Assembly: GCA_003525525.1 (NCBI GenBank)
Contig: DQED01000284.1
Coordinates: 802 to 9,721 of the forward strand
DNA length: 8,920 nucleotides
Direction: 5' to 3'
From: Desulfovibrio sp.
GTDB lineage: Bacteria; Desulfobacterota; Desulfovibrionia; Desulfovibrionales; Desulfovibrionaceae
A program made the position numbers and the translations under genes. Below the pieces are notes generated by a model. The model worked only from the letters and a program-made list of their open reading frames with translations, had not been told where the DNA came from and searched no databases. Positions 5,495 through 8,920 of the stretch are shown here, in pieces. How positions within the stretch are numbered: position 1 is the first letter of the stretch; every line of letters starts with the position of its first letter.

Positions 5495-7108
5495 TCACTG
5501 CACGCCCGACGCCGTGATGCGGCCGTCGAGTTCGATTTTGAGCGGCGAATGGGCCTTGATCCAGGCGGCGGCGAGGTCCGCCGCGGGATCGCCGTCCCCG
5601 TCCACGTCCCGCGCCTTTTTCCCGAACACCGCATAGCCGTCCCCGCCCCGGAACAGGAAGTCCGTGAGCGCCAGGCGGTAGTCGGCCCTGGGATCGAGCA
5701 GCGCGAAACGGCCGGCGGCGTCGGCCACTTCCACGGCCGTGATGCGCTTGCCCACGGGCCGCGTCAGGTCATAGGCGAAACGGATGCCCGCCACCTGGGG
5801 AAAACGGCCGCTGCCTTCGTGCAGCCCCACGGCCGAGACGCCGTGTTCGAGCACGGCAAGCAGATCCTCGCCGGAAAGCGTCGCCACCACCAGCGTATTG
5901 GGAAAGGGAAAGGCCGTGAGCACGTCGCCGAGGGTGATCTCGCCCGGGGCGATGCCCGCGCGCACGCCGCCGCCGTTGTAGAGCCCGGCCACGGCCCCGC
6001 GCGAACGGCCGCCGGCGAGCAGGGCCTCGGCCATGAGATCGCCGCCGGCGCATTCCTCCTGGCGGCACATGGACGCGCCCACGGCCGTCTCGGCGCGGCC
6101 GAGCACCGTCTTGCGGTAGGCGGCCAGCGGCGCGGCGAAACGCTCCACCTCGGCCAGGGTGGCCGGCTCCTCGGGCACGGACGCGGCCAGGGGCACGGGA
6201 TTGCCGTAGGCCTTGGCCACATGGCCGGCCGCGTCGAAATCCACATGCAGCACGCCGAGGTAGCGGCCCCAGTAGCCGGCGGTGACGATGTACGCCTTGC
6301 CGCCGTCCGGGCCGTTCACCACGAGCGGGCACGGCCCCACGGCCTCGGGATAGCCGTTGCCGAGAAGCACGTGGCTGTGGCCGCCGACGATGACGTCGAT
6401 GCCGGGCACGGACGCGGCCAGCTTCTTGTCGCCGGAAAGGCCCGCGTGGCTGAGCGCGATGACGACGTCCACGCCCTGGGACTTGAGCGCCTCCACGGCC
6501 TTTTGCATGGACGGCAGAAACGCCGGGAAGGAGACGTTGGGGCCGGGGCTCGAGATGCGGTCGGCCTTGGGCTGGGTCGCGCCGATGATCCCGACCTTGT
6601 GCCCGGCCACTTCCCGAACGACGTACGGCGCGACAAGTCCTTTGAGTTCCGGGGAATGTTCCACATCGACATTGGCGGCGAGCAAAGGGAACTTGAGGGA
6701 CCGAATAAAATTCGCCAAAGTGCCCGGGCCGTCGTCGAACTCGTGGTTGCCGAGCGCCATGGCGTCGTAGCCCAGGCGGTTCATGAAAAAGGCGCAGGCC
6801 TGGCCCTTGTATTTGGTGAAAAAGAGCGTGCCCTGGAACTGGTCCCCGGCGTCGAGCAGCAGGAAGTTGCCGCCCTTGGCGCGTTCCCGGGCCACGGCCG
6901 TGGCCAGCCGGGCCGCGCCGCCCTGGCATTTGCCGGCCGCGTCCTTTTCCTTGGAGCAAAACGCCCCGTACGCGTCGAAGGAGGCCAGATGGGCGTGGAT
7001 GTCGTTGGTGTGCAGGATGGTGAGGGAAAACTCCCCGCCTGCCAGGGCCGTCCCCGCCGCGAACAACAGCAGCAGGAACGCCGCCGCAACCTGTCGGAAC
7101 CGGGCCAT
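5495..7108 (-). CDS. Secreted UshA-type 5'-nucleotidase / metallophosphoesterase
   Basis: A 537-residue exported hydrolase. A signal peptide (residues 1 to about 23, ending AGTALA) is followed by a calcineurin-like metallophosphatase domain: TILHTNDIHAHL (Asp36, His38), LLLDAGDQFQGT (Asp89), ALGNHEFDD (Asn121, His122 and Asp125 of the catalytic pair), ALSHAG (His221) and VGGHSHVLLG (His244, His246). The C-terminal substrate domain (5_nucleotid_C) carries YNGGGVRAG (377-385), FPFPNTLV (400-407) and LFRGGDGY (485-492). This is the normal two-domain architecture and length. It should release phosphate from nucleotides, and perhaps UDP-sugars, in the periplasm. Cysteines at 51/61 and 348/353 may form disulfides. 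An acidic loop DVDGDGDPAADL (501-512) resembles an EF-hand loop. The start ATG 7108 is preceded by an AGGAAAGGCGG purine run. It is divergent from the Lrp gene (107 bases apart). Exact substrate preference is not determined. Confidence 0.92.
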   Translation of the reverse strand: MARFRQVAAAFLLLLFAAGTALAGGEFSLTILHTNDIHAHLASFDAYGAFCSKEKDAAGKCQGGAARLATAVARERAKGGNFLLLDAGDQFQGTLFFTKYKGQACAFFMNRLGYDAMALGNHEFDDGPGTLANFIRSLKFPLLAANVDVEHSPELKGLVAPYVVREVAGHKVGIIGATQPKADRISSPGPNVSFPAFLPSMQKAVEALKSQGVDVVIALSHAGLSGDKKLAASVPGIDVIVGGHSHVLLGNGYPEAVGPCPLVVNGPDGGKAYIVTAGYWGRYLGVLHVDFDAAGHVAKAYGNPVPLAASVPEEPATLAEVERFAAPLAAYRKTVLGRAETAVGASMCRQEECAGGDLMAEALLAGGRSRGAVAGLYNGGGVRAGIAPGEITLGDVLTAFPFPNTLVVATLSGEDLLAVLEHGVSAVGLHEGSGRFPQVAGIRFAYDLTRPVGKRITAVEVADAAGRFALLDPRADYRLALTDFLFRGGDGYAVFGKKARDVDGDGDPAADLAAAWIKAHSPLKIELDGRITASGVQ

Positions 7109-7162
7109 GTTTCCGCCTTTCCTGTTTTTGCGCCCGCAACCGGGCAAAACCGAAGAAACCCC

Positions 7163-7192
7163 TTGACAACCGCAGCAAAATCGAATTTTTAA
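7163..7192 (+). promoter_or_regulatory. Candidate promoter of the lrp-putA unit
   Basis: A perfect TTGACA -35 box lies at 7163-7168. At 17-18 bases spacing the -10 region reads TTTTTA or TTTTAA (7186-7192), a weak but A/T-rich match. Transcription would begin near 7199, about 16 bases before the Lrp ATG. The strong -35 with a poor -10 leaves room for regulator control. The -10 overlaps the left copy of the direct repeat. Confidence 0.5.
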
Positions 7193-7213
7193 CTCAACAT
7201 CAGGAGTTTTTAA
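7183..7213 (+). repeat. Direct repeat GA(A/G)TTTTTAA with 21-bp period
   Basis: GAATTTTTAA (7183-7192) and GAGTTTTTAA (7204-7213) match at 9 of 10 positions. They are offset by 21 bp, two turns of B-DNA, so both copies face the same side of the helix. The left copy covers the -10 region and the right copy covers part of the AGGAG ribosome-binding site (7202-7206) and its spacer. This arrangement suits an Lrp-family operator for self-regulation, which is an inference. Confidence 0.45.
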
Positions 7214-7215
7214 GA

Positions 7216-7692
7216 ATGATCGACGAAATAGACCGTCGGATTCTGATGATCCTTCAGGCCAACGCCCGCACCTCCAACGCCGACATCGCCCGGGCCGTGT
7301 CCATGGCGCCCTCGGCCGTGCTCGAGCGCGTGCGCAAGCTCGAACGCAAGGGCGTCATCACGGGCTACGAGGCCCGCATCGACCCGTCGGCCGTGGAACT
7401 TGACCTCACGGCCTTCACCTTCGTCAAGACCGAGGAACCCGTGGGCGCCATCGACACCGGCCAGCAGCTGGCGTCGGTGCCGGGCGTCCAGGAAGTGCAC
7501 TACGTGGCCGGTTCGGCCGCCTACCTGATCAAGGTGCGCGTGCCCGACACCCGGTCCCTGGCCGAACTGCTCAAGGTCATCGGCCGCCTTTCCACCGTGC
7601 GCGACACCAATACCACGGTGGTGCTGCAAACCGTCAAGGAAACAGGGGCCCTGCCCCTCGGCGTCACCCCGGAACCCGGAGAGGAAGAATGA
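7216..7692 (+). CDS. Lrp/AsnC family transcriptional regulator, probable put regulator
   Basis: A 158-residue regulator of standard Lrp length. The N-terminal winged helix-turn-helix begins IDEIDRRILMILQANARTSN, and the recognition region is about 22-46 (DIARAVSMAPSAVLERVRKL, then ERKGVITGYEARID). The C-terminal RAM domain (about 62-140) folds as a ligand-binding beta-alpha-beta unit and drives dimer and octamer formation. The usual acidic effector loop (Gly-Asp-x-Asp-Tyr type) is replaced here by AGSAAYLIKV (98-107). The ATG at 7216 has AGGAG 9 bases upstream. Its stop overlaps the next gene's start as ATGA (7689-7692), so expression of the two is probably coupled. Lrp-family regulators called PutR activate putA in several proteobacteria in response to proline. 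The same role here follows from adjacency and is not proven by sequence. Confidence 0.9.
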   Translation: MIDEIDRRILMILQANARTSNADIARAVSMAPSAVLERVRKLERKGVITGYEARIDPSAVELDLTAFTFVKTEEPVGAIDTGQQLASVPGVQEVHYVAGSAAYLIKVRVPDTRSLAELLKVIGRLSTVRDTNTTVVLQTVKETGALPLGVTPEPGEEE

Positions 7693-8920
7693 ATCCCCAA
7701 CTCGACGAGGCCATCCGCCAGCGCGGCAAGGCCTTTTTCGCCAGCATCCGCGGCGAATCCCCGTCCATTTTCAACAAGGGCTTCTGGACCGGCAAGGTCA
7801 TGGACTGGGCCATGCAGAACGAGGCCTTCAAGGTCCAGCTGTTTCGGTTCGTGGACGTCTTGCCCTACCTGACCACCTCGGACAACCTGTCGCGCCACAT
7901 CGAGGAATACTTCACGGGCGGCGACGCCGGCGACATTCCGGCCGTGCTCAAGTGGGGCGCGGAGAAATCCGGCCTGTTCGGGGGCGTGGCCGCCAAGCTC
8001 ATGGGCAAGGCCATCCGCTCCAACATCGAGGGCATGGCGCGGCAGTTCATCGTGGGCGAGCAGACCAAGGAAGCTGTCAAAAATTTAAGCAGGATCCGCA
8101 AGGACGGCTTCGCCTTCACCGTGGACCTGCTCGGCGAGGCCACGGTGTCCGAGGTCGAATCCGACGCCTACCGCGACGGCTACCTTGAGGTTCTTGGTGC
8201 CATCGAGGCCGAGCAGAAGTCCTGGAAGCCCTTCGGCGCGGGCGAGGGCGGCCTCGACTGGGGCAGCGCGCCCAGAGTCAACGCCTCCATCAAGCCCTCG
8301 GCCCTTTTCTCCCAGGCCAGGCCCATGGATTTCGAGGGCTCCGTCGAAGGCATCCTCGCGCGCATGCGCCCGGTCTACCGCAAGATCATGGCCATGGGCG
8401 GCGCGCTGTGCATCGACATGGAGCAGCTCAAGTACAAGGACATCACCATTGAGCTGTTCAAGCGCCTGCGCAGCGAAGCGGAATTCCGCGACTACCCCTA
8501 TCTTTCCATCGTGCTCCAGGCCTACCTGCGCGAGACCGAGCACGACGCGGCCGAGCTCATCAAGTGGGGCCGCGCCGAGGGCCTGCCGTTCGGCATGCGC
8601 CTGGTCAAGGGCGCGTACTGGGACTACGAGACGGTCATCGCCAAGCAGATGGGCTGGCCCGTGCCGGTCTGGACGCGCAAGCCCGAATCGGACATCGCCC
8701 ACGAGAAAATCGCCCGGCTGATCCTCGAAAACAGCGACCTCGTCTACTTCCAGTGCGCCAGCCACAACATCCGCACCATCTCCAACGTGATGGAAACCGC
8801 GGCGCAGCTCGGCGTCCCCGAGAACCGCTACGAATTCCAGGCGCTCTACGGCATGGCCGAGCCCGTGCGCAAGGGCCTGCTCAAGGTCGCCGGCCGCGTG
8901 CGCCTCTACTGCCCCTACGG
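7689..8920 (+). CDS. putA: PutA-type proline dehydrogenase, N-terminal 410 residues
   Basis: An open frame from ATG 7689 to the right edge with no stop, so the gene is cut by the window. GGAGAGG precedes the ATG, which overlaps the Lrp stop. Residues 1 to about 130 are the helical arm seen in PutA proteins. The FAD-binding PRODH barrel follows: FAFTVDLLGEA (141-151), VNASIKPSALFSQ (197-209), CIDMEQ (241-246), IVLQAYLRE (274-282), RLVKGAYWDYE (304-314), CASHN (356-360), YEFQALYGMAEPVRK (381-395) and RLYCPYG at the edge. It oxidises L-proline to pyrroline-5-carboxylate and passes electrons to the quinone pool. The long arm suggests the two-enzyme PutA form, with a glutamate-semialdehyde dehydrogenase half beyond the window, but that half is not visible. 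There is no N-terminal ribbon-helix-helix, so it is not a self-repressing PutA. Confidence 0.88.
   Translation, partial: MNPQLDEAIRQRGKAFFASIRGESPSIFNKGFWTGKVMDWAMQNEAFKVQLFRFVDVLPYLTTSDNLSRHIEEYFTGGDAGDIPAVLKWGAEKSGLFGGVAAKLMGKAIRSNIEGMARQFIVGEQTKEAVKNLSRIRKDGFAFTVDLLGEATVSEVESDAYRDGYLEVLGAIEAEQKSWKPFGAGEGGLDWGSAPRVNASIKPSALFSQARPMDFEGSVEGILARMRPVYRKIMAMGGALCIDMEQLKYKDITIELFKRLRSEAEFRDYPYLSIVLQAYLRETEHDAAELIKWGRAEGLPFGMRLVKGAYWDYETVIAKQMGWPVPVWTRKPESDIAHEKIARLILENSDLVYFQCASHNIRTISNVMETAAQLGVPENRYEFQALYGMAEPVRKGLLKVAGRVRLYCPY

Noticed and set aside
7125..7149. Hairpin GCCCG/CGGGC flanked by T and A runs in the nucleotidase leader, considered as a riboswitch or attenuator.
   Set aside because: The stem is only 5 bp, the flanking runs are offset by two bases, and there is no alternative pairing or U-tract to suggest switching.
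3200..7192. A 1330-codon plus-strand open frame running antisense to both the glycosyltransferase and the nucleotidase.
   Set aside because: It is the mirror of real genes whose GC-rich third positions remove stops from the opposite strand. Its translation is low-complexity Gly/Arg/Ala/Val-rich and crosses intergenic DNA without recognisable domains.
1..8920. Mobile element, prophage, CRISPR or defence island.
   Set aside because: No transposase, integrase, phage or Cas-like protein, no regularly spaced repeats, and no obvious composition break. All long genes belong to ordinary housekeeping or metabolic families.

Overview
The window is about 8.9 kb of high-GC bacterial DNA. Gene content and codon use (strong G/C at third positions, very large open antisense frames) fit a deltaproteobacterium. 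The overall style resembles Desulfovibrio and relatives, but this is an impression from gene families and composition, not a search result.

Layout from left to right. (1) The left edge (minus strand) has the first 71 codons of a periplasmic amino-acid-type ABC binding protein. Upstream of it on the same strand is a complete fold-type I PLP aminotransferase with a GTG start. (2) A compact divergent promoter region at about 1481-1543 separates the aminotransferase from a plus-strand run of three genes: a small DUF2905 membrane protein, an AI-2E family permease and an exported Sel1-repeat protein. (3) The Sel1 gene converges on a minus-strand family 2 glycosyltransferase with a helical, TPR-like N-terminal half. 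Upstream of that on the same strand is a secreted UshA-type 5'-nucleotidase, and a very stable hairpin lies between the two. (4) The nucleotidase diverges from a plus-strand pair, an Lrp/AsnC regulator overlapping by ATGA the start of a PutA-type proline dehydrogenase that runs off the right edge.

Functionally, amino-acid handling recurs (binding protein, aminotransferase, Lrp regulator, PutA). The Lrp-putA pair is the clearest regulatory unit: the visible PutA lacks the N-terminal DNA-binding domain found in self-regulating PutA proteins, and the adjacent Lrp gene can supply that role. The nucleotidase probably scavenges nucleotides in the periplasm. The glycosyltransferase and permease have no defined substrate here.

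I see no tRNA, rRNA, CRISPR array, insertion sequence, phage gene or defence system, and no gene-free stretch longer than 300 bases. The most interesting signals are small-scale: a direct repeat spaced 21 bp over the Lrp promoter and ribosome-binding site, overlapping -10 boxes of two divergent promoters, a 16-bp hairpin with one bulge, a glycosyltransferase with a shortened Asp motif, and an EF-hand-like loop in the nucleotidase. I do not find convincing evidence of a wholly new system.
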